A stretch of DNA of 64,000 nt from Symsagittifera roscoffensis (taxonomy: Eukaryota > Xenacoelomorpha > Acoela > Convolutidae), in assembly GCF_963678635.1 (NCBI RefSeq), contig NC_087062.1:92357845-92421844 (forward strand), in the 5' to 3' direction. This document shows, in pieces, positions 41,624 through 53,000 of this stretch (position 1 is the stretch's first letter; the number at the start of each line of letters is the position of its first letter). The translations under genes were made by a program, and so were the position numbers. The notes under the pieces are model-generated. The model was not told the origin of the DNA, searched no databases, and saw only the letters and a list, made by a program, of their open reading frames with translations.

Positions 41624-43804
41624 AAATACACTTAAAAAATAGATTCTTTAAAAACTGATGATTATTGGTTATACGCATAATTACGCTGATTGTTTGGCTC
41701 TGTTGTTATCATAGTTAGCCTGATTTTTAATTTTTTTACCATTTAGTTTTAAAATTGAAAATTGTGACCGAAGAACTTTTCTACTTTTTTCAAACATGTT
41801 AGATAAATCTTCAATAATTAGGTCAAAAAAGTTTTGAAATCTGAAAATCTTGAAAGTAAAATCGCCCAAATTTTTCGCAAATTATTCTTTATTTTTATCT
41901 CCAAGATTCTTTGAATGTTCTTAAAGAATCTTCGATATCCTACAAGACTCTTTGGCAGGAACTTGCCACAACAGCAAAGATTTTCTGTAAAATTTAACGA
42001 AGATTCCCCAATTTTGTTCAAAGATGTCAAAGATTGATGGACTTAGGAGCACATTAAAGATTTCCATTTCTCATAGTTACTAGATTTGTACAATTTTCTT
42101 CACCGTTCTTACACAATTGTATGAACTGCAAAGTTCATACAGATTGCGGTTTCAAATATTACGAGGTCACACTGTGTATTTAGTGAATTGATAAGGTATT
42201 CCGCGTTGAGACTGCTCTCTGTGATCTTTCGTAGATCTTGTGTTTTCTCTGCCGACAATTTTTTAACATGTTTTTCAACAATCGAGTTTGAAATAAAAGC
42301 ATCAATTTTTTGTCAAAATGTTTTATTGCAAACTTGACTTTGTCTGAAGTAGAACACTACAATCAAAAGTTTTCCGTCTTTTTTTTTCGAAAATCGGAAC
42401 AACATGACCAGAAGATCGTATTCTTTAACTGACTTCTTTAATCAGAAAACAGTTTACAACAACCCTCTTTCCCTATAACATTAGATACTGCATCATTGAA
42501 GACACGGTCACAGAACGAAGAAGTAAGATTAATTTTGTATTAATTTTTTGAACAATTCGAACTAGTCCTCGAATTATAACATTTTCTAAAGTTTCCTTCG
42601 TTTAGTTCCATCCTCCTTGTACTCAACAAGACTGGTCTTTTATCAGGGCAAAACCCTGAATGTTCCAAACGCCCGATGATTGGTTTCGAAATGAATTTGG
42701 TAAATAATCATTAGTCTATTAAGTTTAACCTGCCAATATAAAACATCGAGCGCTAAATTTTGAACGTTATAGGGAGTTATTATGACCAATTCAGTTGACC
42801 TAATTTCATAACAAATAGGAGTGCCGGATATTTCACCATGCTTAAATAATTTGCCAATGTAAAAAAAAATGATAGTGCTAGTACATCCGCCTGAGAACCC
42901 AAAGATTCCAAAATTGATCTCAAAGCTTTCAACCTTTTAAAAAAAAGTAATCTAAATCGTAAAAACTCTCCTGACATATGCATTGCTCATTTTCTTCGGC
43001 TAAAAAAGTTATAGTGACGTCCAGCTTTACGCACTCAAAATTCACGAGGAAACGTTGATTATGATTTGAAACGTTTGAAAAAAACTTAAGGCTCAAATTA
43101 TTGCGTTTTAATAAAAATTAAAATTGATTAGACTTTTTTTACATAATGGATTATCTTCTGTATCATTTATTACAGCCGACTCAAATTATAAAATCATATG
43201 GTAAATGGTAGGTTGGGTGATAAAAACACTTAAAAATACGACAGTAAAAGAGTATGAAGGGTATGAGGAAACTTTTTTGGAAAGAGAAAAAAAGTGAAGC
43301 AGGATAGCAGGTTTTTAAGACGACTGACAGGTAATTCAAAGCTCAACGAATGCACTGTTTAAAGTTTGAATATACTTAATTTGTTTAAAATTTCAATTTA
43401 ATTTTTCAAAAATGATTAGAATCCATTTTAACCTAATAAAATCAACAGTCAATTATATTCAGTTTTAATGGATTTTCTTGGTTTATAATTTTGAGACACT
43501 ATAATTGAGTATACGTCCAAAAAATCATTTTTTATCGGTGTTTGGAAGCGTACATTGAGATTTCAACAAAGTCGAAAATTTTCATACACCTCTAGTGCGG
43601 GTAAAACTCCAGAACCGAAACAATAACCTTTATAAAATGTGTACTCATCCTATCATCGACAGCATTTTTTTCCAATAAAAGCAGCGCAAATTTGTTCGAA
43701 TATAACTCTAATTTTTCAGTTTCATTAACAAAATTCGGATTTCATTTGCAAATTCGGCCAAATTGCATTTATTAATCAGTTTCAGCGCAGCTTGTATCTT
43801 AAAC
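41624..43804. other. Intergenic, no gene seen
   Basis: AT-rich with only short, unrecognisable frames. A short TATCAGGGCAAAACCCTGAATGTTCC motif near 42640 matches the start of Rep-2. Confidence 0.5.
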
Positions 43805-44370
43805 ATTGAACAAGATAGCTCATATCAGGGCGAAGCCTTGAATGTTCCGACTGCCTTTTAAGGTTTATGGAGCAGTAATAACATTAAAAAATTCAATGAA
43901 ATAAAACAAAAGAAATTTTTTTTTCTAAAATGTGATATTTTTTTAAATTGAAATCATCCCCCCACACGCCATATAAAGTACAAAACTATAGAATTCGCTC
44001 CTTGTAACAAACCAATTATGGCAAATAAGCTTGTTTTAACCAATTTGGAACGATTTCTAAGACAGATTAAATCACTGCTTACGCGTTAATAGCGCGGAAT
44101 GTATCGCGCGTTAATTGTCCTAAATTGGCCAAAATGGCAATCTTTAAACCCCCATTACTTTACGAAAAATGATCACAGGTGAAATATCTTTTCAAATCTA
44201 AGCTCAAGACAACAATACTCTTCGAATGATAAAAAAAAATTCATGTCAAAAATGGCTAGTTAAAAAGTCGAAAATTGTCTGAAGAAAACAAAATCCACCC
44301 CGAGCACAAATATTCCGTTATTTTTGTATCGAAAGTCTGAACAATTACTTTCGTATTGAAAGTCGGACCA
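43805..44370 (+). repeat. Dispersed repeat Rep-2, copy 2
   Basis: Parallels 22020-22640 (TCAGGGCGAAGCCTTGAATGTTCCGACTGCC, CACACGCCATATAAAGTAC, ATCGCGCGTTAATTG). Confidence 0.65.
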
Positions 44371-44549
44371 ATTACTTTGCCGAATTTCACGAAAATATGT
44401 CGTGAAAATCTGGACACACATTTTGCAGACTTTCGCGACTTTATTTCTAGGCTTTTACGACCAAATTTTTGTGTTTCCAGACTTTCGTGACCCACGGGAA
44501 AACGTTGGCTACTCATGTACAGACTTTTTAGACTTTGTGTCCGTCCGAA

Positions 44550-44710
44550 ATTTCCAGACTCGCACTCTCGGCGCGACGATGCGATTTTAATCTGGATCTG
44601 GATGCGGCGCGAAGGACTGCGCGAGTTTATGTACAGACTTTGCAGACTCAAACTCTCGGCGCGACTTTGCAATTTAGGTTAGGTCTGGATCCGGATGCGA
44701 CGCGACCCTG
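44550..44710 (+). repeat. GC-richer tandem duplication
   Basis: A segment with CAGACTC-CTCTCGGCGCGAC and TCTGGAT-CGGATGCG-CGCGA occurs twice about 90 bp apart. Several overlapping open frames on both strands result from the GC content; no protein is recognised. Confidence 0.45.
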
Positions 44711-45619
44711 GCAGCGCGACTTTCGACTCGAACCCTTTGTGCAACTAAAGCAGAGACGACTCGAATTTCCAGAAAAGACGGAGACGGCGCGATTAAGACA
44801 CAACTCCTCGCGACTGATGTAAATATTTCGTCGCAACCAGGGCAGAGACGGTGTTTCCAAAGATGGAGGCGCCCGACCCAGAAAAAAAATTATTCTTTTT
44901 CTCAACACCTAAAGTGATAACTATGCCCGAGAGATCCCTTTAAGACAGGTATTAAAAATATTGTAAAGCAATTTTAGAAATGGATAAAAATAAGACTTTT
45001 CCTGTCTCCTGGTAAGCCTTCAGAAGAACCTAACCATTGTCGGAAACCAAATTTGTTTTACTTCATGTTCATTATCCGAAGCTTGTAGGTGAAATAGAGC
45101 GTGGTTACACTGAAGCGATTAACCAAAACTTTTTTAGAGACAGTTGGACACCTCACTAAAGAAGCTAAATATGCAACTCACAACGTTCAATATATTCTTT
45201 AATACATTGTGAATGATCAAAAAAATTTTAAAAAAAACAGGAAAAAAACTTTAAAGAATTCTGGTCTAGGTGGCACTTGTAGCAGAATTATGATCAATTG
45301 GGTGAGCCTATTCACAGTTTTTGGCGTTTTAAGACACAAAATCATTGAAAAATTAGCTTAAACGAGTGTGTTTTCTGCATTTCGATGTTTTTGGTATTAC
45401 AAAATTAGAGTGTTTCTCTATTTTCCAGACCTTATGTTTTAGTTTAGCAAATAAATAAACCTTGACAGACTAAATTATTGGATTCAAGTTGAAAAATTTT
45501 TGAGCACGTGCTGAATTTTTAGAAAAAACAGTAATCCGTTGATCCGTTGATCTGAACCGAAAATTTTGAGAAAATTAAAGAGTTCGTATGGTAGAAGGAG
45601 GTTTTAAAGTTTAAAAAAA

Positions 45620-46095
45620 CAGGCTAAATATGGTGTTTAGGCCTTTTTTGGAAAATTTTCACCGAAAACTTGCAATTTTGTGGATCGTGCTCCCCCTAAA
45701 AATAGTATATATTGGTGCCAAAGGCCTCTTTAGAAAAACTTTAGGGTCCATCAGCCAGAAATGGATATCTCGGCTCTTTTCCAGTTTCCCATTCTTTAAT
45801 TTTTTCTGAAATTTATTAAATGATGTCTATTTAAAGTGACTTTTGATGTTATAAACTGCAAAAACATGTAGCAGCGTGAACAGGTGAACATATTTTTACA
45901 ACACATATAACATACAAAATGTCGTGTGAAAATTTTTTGAACAGCTTTATTTTGCTATTTTACGAGGGGGGTGGGAAACTGGAAAGGAGCCGATATCTCA
46001 AAATAGTACAAAAGGCCGGACCCTTTGGGTCGGCAGAGAGTCGATTCCCTGAAAGAAGGCGTCCGCCCCAACCTCCTCCTCCTTAAATATGCCCC
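45620..46095 (+). repeat. Dispersed repeat Rep-1, copy with nested MITE
   Basis: Carries the family landmarks: GTGCTCCCCCTAAAAATAGT, TATATTGGTGCCAAAGGC, CAGCCAGAAATGGATATCTC, then AAAATAGTACAAAAGG, GGGTCGGCAG and GGCGTCCGCCCC. It is split by a 220-bp insertion (45772-45991). Confidence 0.6.
45772..45991. mobile_element. 220-bp MITE with 8-bp target duplication
   Basis: It starts GGCTCTTTTCCAGTTTCCCA and ends in the near-perfect reverse complement (TGGGAAACTGGAAAGGAGCC). It is flanked on both sides by GATATCTC (45764-45771 and 45992-45999). The 8-bp duplication points to the hAT group (or another 8-bp-TSD superfamily). Removing it restores the Rep-1 sequence. Confidence 0.8.
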
Positions 46096-46289
46096 TGCGT
46101 GACCTTATGCGTATGAAATCTTCTGATTTAAAAATGATTATTTATAACAGATGATTGCTGTCAAACTAATTTAAGATAAGCAGAGAGTAAAAAAAAAATG
46201 CGTTGAGTAGTTTTCTGATATGACCTTTTACTACTCATATCCAATTTTAATCAGAGTGTTTTTGCTTTATTTCAGTCAGAGGCTCTAGG

Positions 46290-46680
46290 ATTTTCTCGAG
46301 GGGGGGGGGGGGGTTGCCAGATTTTCAAAAAAAAATTCGATAATTTTGACATGTTTTTAGGTCGACCAAATTGATTTCCCGAGCTCTCCGAAAGCATTGA
46401 AAAGACCCTTTGTTGGTCAAATTTTCTTCACCGCGGGCAAAACTTTTAAAAAAACAGGTAAAAAAAGCAATTTTAGGCACTTTTTGGAATTTTTTAACCA
46501 AAAAATTGCGTTTTTGGCGCGCGTTCCCCCCTCAAAAATTAGTTTTTATTGGCGCCAAAAGCGCCTTTAGAAAAATTTTAGGGTACCTCACTAAAACAGA
46601 TATCTCACAAAAGTACAAAGGCGCAGGGGGTCGGTAGGGGGTCGAATCCCTGAAGAAAGAGCGTCCCCCCGGACTGACCT
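46290..46680 (+). repeat. Dispersed repeat Rep-1, copy with nested foldback
   Basis: Landmarks GGCGCGCGTTCCCCCCTC, TTGGCGCCAAAAGCGCC and GGGTCGAATCCCTGAAG. It seems to resume after the foldback at about 47368-47400 (CCACCCTAAATCCGCTACTG). A G homopolymer lies at about 46299. Confidence 0.55.
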
Positions 46681-46685
46681 CCATA

Positions 46686-47367
46686 GACCAAAAATGCTAA
46701 TCATACAAGTCCATAAACTAAGTCTATGAAAAAATACCAATCATTCAAATTTCATACATTTTGCTAAAATGGTATCGTCGAATTTTCAAAAAACTTTTCT
46801 CTTGTACTGGCATAAAATTCGTTGTATCGTACTACATAAAAAGAAAATTTTTTTGTCAAAAAAAATGCTACTCATACAATTTCCGTATATGAGTAGCATT
46901 TTTTTCGACAAAAATTTTTCAAAGTATTTTTGAAATTGCCCCCAAAAGTTTTTGTGTGATTTTTGTCAACCGCAAATGATTAGCGTACTCAAACAATTTT
47001 TTGAAAAAAAAAGTTTTGCATTCCAAGTTTAATTTTTTGTGTTTGAGACAGAATAAGAGCATTTCAGGCTGTCTCCAATGTATTTTTAATGCGAGACGGC
47101 CAAACCTTTGGTGACTCTACGTTTGAGTAACCAAGGTTTTGTCACTTGTGTTCGGTTAAGAACACAACCAAAAAATTTTGAGAAATTAAAATGTAAAAAA
47201 TAATATTTTTGGTTTATGGAAAAATGCTAATCATACAATTTACAATATGAAAAAAAACTAATCACACACCTTTCATGCAATTTTCTGTACTTATGGAATT
47301 GCATCATGAAAAGTGTATGATTAGCTTTTTTCCATATAAGAAAATTGTATGACTAGCATTTTTTGTC
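46686..47367. mobile_element. Foldback element made of nested inverted repeats
   Basis: It begins GACCAAAAATGCTAATCATACAA and ends in the complementary TTGTATGACTAGCATTTTTTGTC. The same ~20-bp motif recurs internally in both orientations (near 46861, 46890, 47225). It includes a tight hairpin (about 46855-46909) and a ~150-bp palindrome (about 47215-47367). No ORF. Confidence 0.65.
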
Positions 47368-47399
47368 AACCCGGGCCCCCACCCCCACCCTAAATCCGC

Positions 47400-49040
47400 T
47401 ACTGATTACAGTGGTTGTCTTTTCTACAAGATATTAAAGATGTCTTTTGATATCAAAATTATGCCAAAACTTATCTGTGTGATCAAGTGAAAACAGTGGG
47501 AGAGCTTTTAATAGGCCACCGCATAATCATAACTTCTAGACAAACATGTATTTGGCTTTTAGCGCAAGAGTGGTAGGAACTTCTCAGTTTCAAGAGTCCT
47601 CTGGTAACTAGAACATAACTGGATCGATGGGCTCTTAATTTTCACAAGTCGAAACCAAATCACTAAGGCATTGGAAACCCAATTTTCAACTTGAACCTGG
47701 CAACGCTGGAATAAAAACGGAAACTTGCTTTTAATTCAAAGCCATAGCATCGTAACAATGATAGTTGACAGTGATATTTGAACAATGATATTTGATAGTA
47801 TGGGCACCCACAAAAGTCCAAAATATCTATGACAAAACAGACTAACTATAACTTGACTATGTATTTTAGTACAACTTCAGACTATTAGATAACACAAATA
47901 AAATAGCTATGTTTCCCAGATATTAATCAAAACACAAATCTAAAACAGGACTGTCGCCCCTGAACTATGTCGAACTATTTACATTGAACAAAACTTCTAA
48001 CAGAACTGCAACATAAAAAAAAACTAAACGAGTTCTGGAAAATTTTGCTATTTGTTTCCAGATATGACAACTGTAAAAAAAAATGAATACATACTGCCAG
48101 CGGCTCTTCCACACACGTTTATGAAATGTTGATGGTAAAAATATAATACATTCTTGGAAAAAAAATCTGGGCAAATAAACTTTCAAATAATGAAATATAT
48201 ATTGACTTTTGACCATCACCGCATAAAGACTTGACGCAATATCAGTTTGACGCAATATCACATTGTTGTATGGTAGAAAAACTTCGATGGAAAAATTTTG
48301 CGATTTGGGGGCGAGCACGTGCTTTATTTTTTGATGAACTAAATTGTTTGGAACACTAACAGAACACTAGCACCTTAGTATCGGTGAAAAGCTTCAGTTT
48401 TTGGTAGATCCAACTGATGATTGATTCTCAAGCATTGAGGGAAAGTTAATCAAGGGAGTAAACAAGGAGAGTAGCAAGACTCGTCAAATTAGATTGCGAG
48501 TCGTCTTTTCTGGCTAAATATTGTCACTGTGAACAACTAACAGAAATGAGGGCGGACACAAAAGACGTTGCAGACACAAACAAAGTTTATCCTTTCACTG
48601 AACCGCTGGTATGTTGTTATTCGCGGTAGAAGCTTGTCCGCTGAACGAGAACGTATTCGTGCTAATTGCCACTTTGATGCCGTTCGTTGGAGTTATCGAG
48701 GTCGGACTTCGCAGCGGTTGTGCATTTCTGTTCAGGCCATTAGAGTTCTGGAAATTGCTGTTGTTTCCAAATTTGGCCCGAACTTTTGCGACAAGAGTGG
48801 CCAGCTTCAACCTACAAAAAGCACTGAACTTAATATTCAAGTTCAAAATGGCAGAACTATTTTAACCTCTCATGCGAATTGTTAACATATAGACTCATCT
48901 ACATAAAATTGCTCCACTTGACGTGACTATAGTTTTTGTGCCAGCAAAACTGATTTTTTTTATAACGCAACTTCCAAATTTGGTCCTGAAACGTTAAAAG
49001 TGACAATTTCAATTTCAACGTTTTTAAATTCTGCTATTAT
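47400..49040. other. Intergenic, no confident gene
   Basis: Mostly AT-rich. At 48568-48885 several frames are open on both strands in a slightly GC-richer patch. No motif or clear splice context singles one out. Confidence 0.4.
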
Positions 49041-49077
49041 TTTGCAATATTGAGAGTTTCTAGAATGGGGGTGGATC

Positions 49078-49425
49078 TTTTTTAGAAGACCAAATTGATT
49101 TTCCGACCACTCCTAGAAAACTATAAAGGCCCTATTTTGACCAAAAAATTTGCAACCGCAGGAAAAATTTTGAAAAAAAAACGTGTCAAAAAACCCGTTT
49201 TTGGGCACTTTTCGGAAAATTTTGACGAAAAAATTGCGTTTTTTGGCGCGCGCTCCCCTTCAAAATTAGTGTATATTGGCACCTAAATAAAATTTTTTGG
49301 GTTGGTTGGCCACAGATGGATGTCATAAAATAATACCAAAAGGGGAACCCTTTAGTTGATGAGGGGGTCAAATGTCTGACGAGGAGGCGTCTGCCCCGCT
49401 CGCGCCCCCTAAATCCAACCCTGAT
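49078..49425 (+). repeat. Dispersed repeat Rep-1, copy
   Basis: Landmarks TTTTGGCGCGCGCTCCCCTTC, GTGTATATTGGCACC, ATGGATGTCATAAAATAATACC and GGAGGCGTCTGCCCC. Confidence 0.6.
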
Positions 49426-49426
49426 T

Positions 49427-49700
49427 TCTACGACGGATTAAGTCTCCGCTTACACGATTAAAGTGCAAAGTAAATCACGCATTAACTGTCTCGAACTGGT
49501 CAAATTGGTAATTTTTAAATCCCCACAATTGCACAGAAATTGATTACAGGTGAAATATTTTTTTAAATTAGAGCTCAACACATCAATTCCTTTCGGCTCA
49601 TATTTAAAAATTTTGTCAAAAAAGGCTTGTTAAAACGTCGGAATTTGTTTGGAGAAAAACCACCCGAGCTTATTTTTTCAGTCCTTTTCTTCAAAAGTTG
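49427..49700 (+). repeat. Dispersed repeat Rep-2, partial copy
   Basis: Starts at TCTACGACGGATTAAGTCTCCGCTTAC and follows the second half of 22020-22640 at lower identity. Confidence 0.5.
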
Positions 49701-50041
49701 GAACAAAATTCAAATTTTTTTGAAGTAAAAGACAATCCGGAGACAGTTAATCAAAAATCAGAATGTAAGAGTTTAAAAAATGAAAATGGGAACTGGATAA
49801 TTTAAGAGAGTCTTTTATTTAAACGTTCACATAAACGCAATATTATATTCTAAAAATAATTTTGTTTTTATTTATAAAAAAAATGGACAATTACATCATT
49901 ATATTATAATTGAAACCTATTTTAGTCGTACTCAACCAATAGTTCAATATGGGCTGACATGACAGTGAAAGGCACAACTAAAAAAATTTCGCTTCAAGAG
50001 GCCGAAAATTGAAATGAAGTTTTACTAATATCTTAGAGAAA

Positions 50042-50055
50042 ACGACGGAATCAGT
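50042..50055. repeat. Target-site duplication of the LINE, left
   Basis: ACGACGGAATCAGT, repeated exactly at 53554-53567. Confidence 0.85.
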
Positions 50056-50081
50056 TGTTGTTGTTGTTGCCCTTCTGAGAT

Positions 50082-53000
50082 CTATTCGTCGCTCGTTGTT
50101 GGGTCCAGGGTTGTGGGGAGTTTCAGGAATATTGCTGTCTTCTTCGGTTGCTTCCAGAGATCGGCTGGGGTTAAGTTCGTAGGATTTGCGATGCAGTCGA
50201 ACAGGTGTATAGTTGTGTGGCTTGTTTGCTGGCAGTCCGGGCAAAGTTCGCTTACTGTCGGGTCAATTCTGTTCATGTACGAGTTCAGGAACTTTGAGTA
50301 GCCGGATCTGAGCTGTGCCAGTGTTCTTCTTGTTGTTCTTGGTAATTCGGTTTCTTCTTTGGCAATTTTTGGTGGATTGTGTCCGAGGACTGCTGGGTAT
50401 TCGTAGGTTTGTAAGGCGTCGCGTACCTCATTTGTGTGGATCGTTTTTAGCAGGTTTCTGTACTTCTTTTCGGTTAGAGGTCTATTGCTGTCGAGTAGAG
50501 GTTCAATGTATCTTTCTTCATATCGTGTTTGGAGGGTTTCTTTCATGAGTCTTGGTGGGTTCTTGGGTTCTTTCGTGAGTTGGTTTCCTGGGTGATCTGG
50601 CAAGTGGTTGGCGAGATGATGTTGTATCGTTCGCATTCTGAGGTGTCGTCTAACTGGTAAAACGGATGTTTCTTGGTGAAGGTGGTCTATGTGAGTCATG
50701 GCGTGGCATCCGGTGATTGTTCTCAGGGCGCTGTTTTGGACCTTCTGTAGTTTCTCGATGTTGCTTTCGGAGAGTGTGGGCGTTATCACAGCGGCGCCGT
50801 ACTCAAGTTTAGAGCGAACAACGGCTTTGTAGGTCATGAGGAGTGTTTCCTTGTCGCTTCCCCAGTCAGTGCCGGCAAGCGCTTTCAGGGCGTTGTTGCG
50901 TTGAGAGCATTTCTTCGCAGTGTCTCTGCAATGGGCCCCGAAAGTGTGCATGGTGTCGAAAGTGATGCCGAGGATCTTCGCTTGGTTGTTCATTCTTATT
51001 TGTTCATTGTTTATCTTCACTTCAGGAACGGTTTTGTATTGGGCTGTCTGTGGTGTCATCAGCGTGACAAAACTCTTGTCAATGGAGATCTGGAGGTTTC
51101 GCTCTTCGAAGAAGTTCCTTAGTTCTGCGAGGTACTCCGTTTGTTTTCCTGCCATTGCTGGTATGTCGGTGCCGAGAATGAGGGACGTGAAGTCGTCTGC
51201 GTAGGACTTGATCTTGATTTCGTCCGTAGGGCTAGGTGCGTCTGCGACGTAGTAGTTGAAAAGGAGTGGCGACAAAACTGATCCTTGTGGCACTCCAAAC
51301 CGAACTATCCGTGCTTTTGAGAGAGAGTCGCGAAACAGTGTTCTTGCTTGTCGTCCTTGTAGGAAGTTCGCGAGCCATCTTTTCAGAGCACTGGGCAGAC
51401 TGGTCTTGTTGATGAGGTCGAGGAGCTTGGAATGCTTAACCGTGTCGAAGGCTTTCGACAGGTCAATCGCGACAAGCAGAGTCCTGTCGGCTGGTTTCTT
51501 TCTGTTGAAGCCGTTGGAGATGGCTGTCGTGATGTCACAAAGAGCGGTGACCGTTGAGTGCTTGGACCGGAAGCCGTGTTGGTGACTGGCGAAGTGGAGG
51601 TGTTCGGTGATGAGAGGTTGGATGCACTTCTCCAGGATCTTCGAGGCTGGGCAAAGCAAGGAGACGGGTCTGTACGAGTTGCTGAGGCCTGCGTCTTTGC
51701 CTGGTTTCAGCAGCGGAATAATGACTGACGACTTCCAAATTGCTGGGATCTGGCATTTGCTGAGCGACAGGTTGAAGATCTTCGTGAGGTAGTTGATAGC
51801 ATTTGGTCCGAGGTGTTTCATGTGAGTGGTCGAGATGTTGTCTGGGCCGAATGCTTTGGAGTTCTTCGCGTTCTGTATGGCAGTTTTTACTTGTTTGGAG
51901 GTAATGACTGGGGCGTCGTTGAGAGGTTGTTTCTTTATGTTTCTGCTTATTTTCCTGTTGTCTTTCTCGGTCTTGTGGTTCATTGGTCTTGCGTATTGTA
52001 TATTGAAAGCGTTGCTCATACTGCTGGCGTCTTTAATCTGTTTTTCGTTGAATTTTATTCCTTGATTTGGAGGGGCACTTTGTTTCTTTCCTGTGATCGC
52101 GCCGATTGTCTTCCAGAGTTTGGTCACATTGGTTTTTCTGTCGAATGTTGCCACATGCTCTTTCCATTTCTCCATTCTTTGCTTGGAAATGAGGAAGTCT
52201 ATCCTGGCGTTCAAGGTCGGAATGTCTTTGGAGTGAGGGTTGTTTCTTCTTGTTTCGTCTCTTTGCTTGATCAGGCGAGAGGCTGCTGGCGGAATGTTGG
52301 GCTTGGCTTTGGGAATGCGTCCGGAGGGAATGTTGTGAGCAGAAGCAGTGTTCAGAATCTTCCTGAAGACTTTCTCTCCGCTGTGGGTGTCAGATGGTTC
52401 TTCTTCGCTCAGAAAGAGTTCTTCTGTTTCCTGTTTGAAGGTATCCCAGTCGGCTCTGCTGAGGTTCACGAAGGTGCGCTTAGGTGCTCTGACTTCTGTG
52501 TCCCTCTTCAGTTCGATCTTCATGGGAAGGTGATCTGAGCCCAGGGTGATCTCTGTTTTCCAGGAGAGGTCGAGAAGCAGGTCGGAGGAGGCCATGCTGA
52601 TTTCCGGCGAGGATGGCTGATCTCCTCGTGGGAGGCGAGTTGGGTGGTCGGTGTTGAGGACGCCGAAGGAGGAGTCTTTAATTTCTTCTGCCAGTTCGGA
52701 GCCACGGGTGTCTTCTTGGTTGCTGGAATGCCACAAGGAACTGTGTGCGTTCGCGTCTCCTACCAGGATTGTCTTGCTGCTGGAGAGGAGGTCTTGCAGG
52801 GACGCCTTGTAACCTTGAGGACAGCTGCTGGAGGGAGGGATGTAGTAGTTGATGATGTTCAATTCAACTTCGTTCATCTTGATGTTGACTCCCTGGACTT
52901 CTCTCGTGCCGTCGTTCTGCTGATCTATGTCCATGGTGTTGAAGTCGACAGTTTCGTGAATGAGGGTCATGAGTCCGCCACCTCCTTGACCACGATCCCG

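Noticed and set aside
44402-44908. Four overlapping ORFs on both strands
   Set aside because: They arise from a GC-rich local tandem duplication and do not resemble proteins.
48568-48885. A coding exon in overlapping open frames
   Set aside because: Three frames are open in a GC-richer patch; none has a recognised motif or convincing splice sites, so coding cannot be told from composition.
51813-52538. A 241-aa plus-strand frame within the LINE
   Set aside because: Antisense to the intact LINE endonuclease region; cysteine- and phenylalanine-rich as expected for a complement of this coding sequence.
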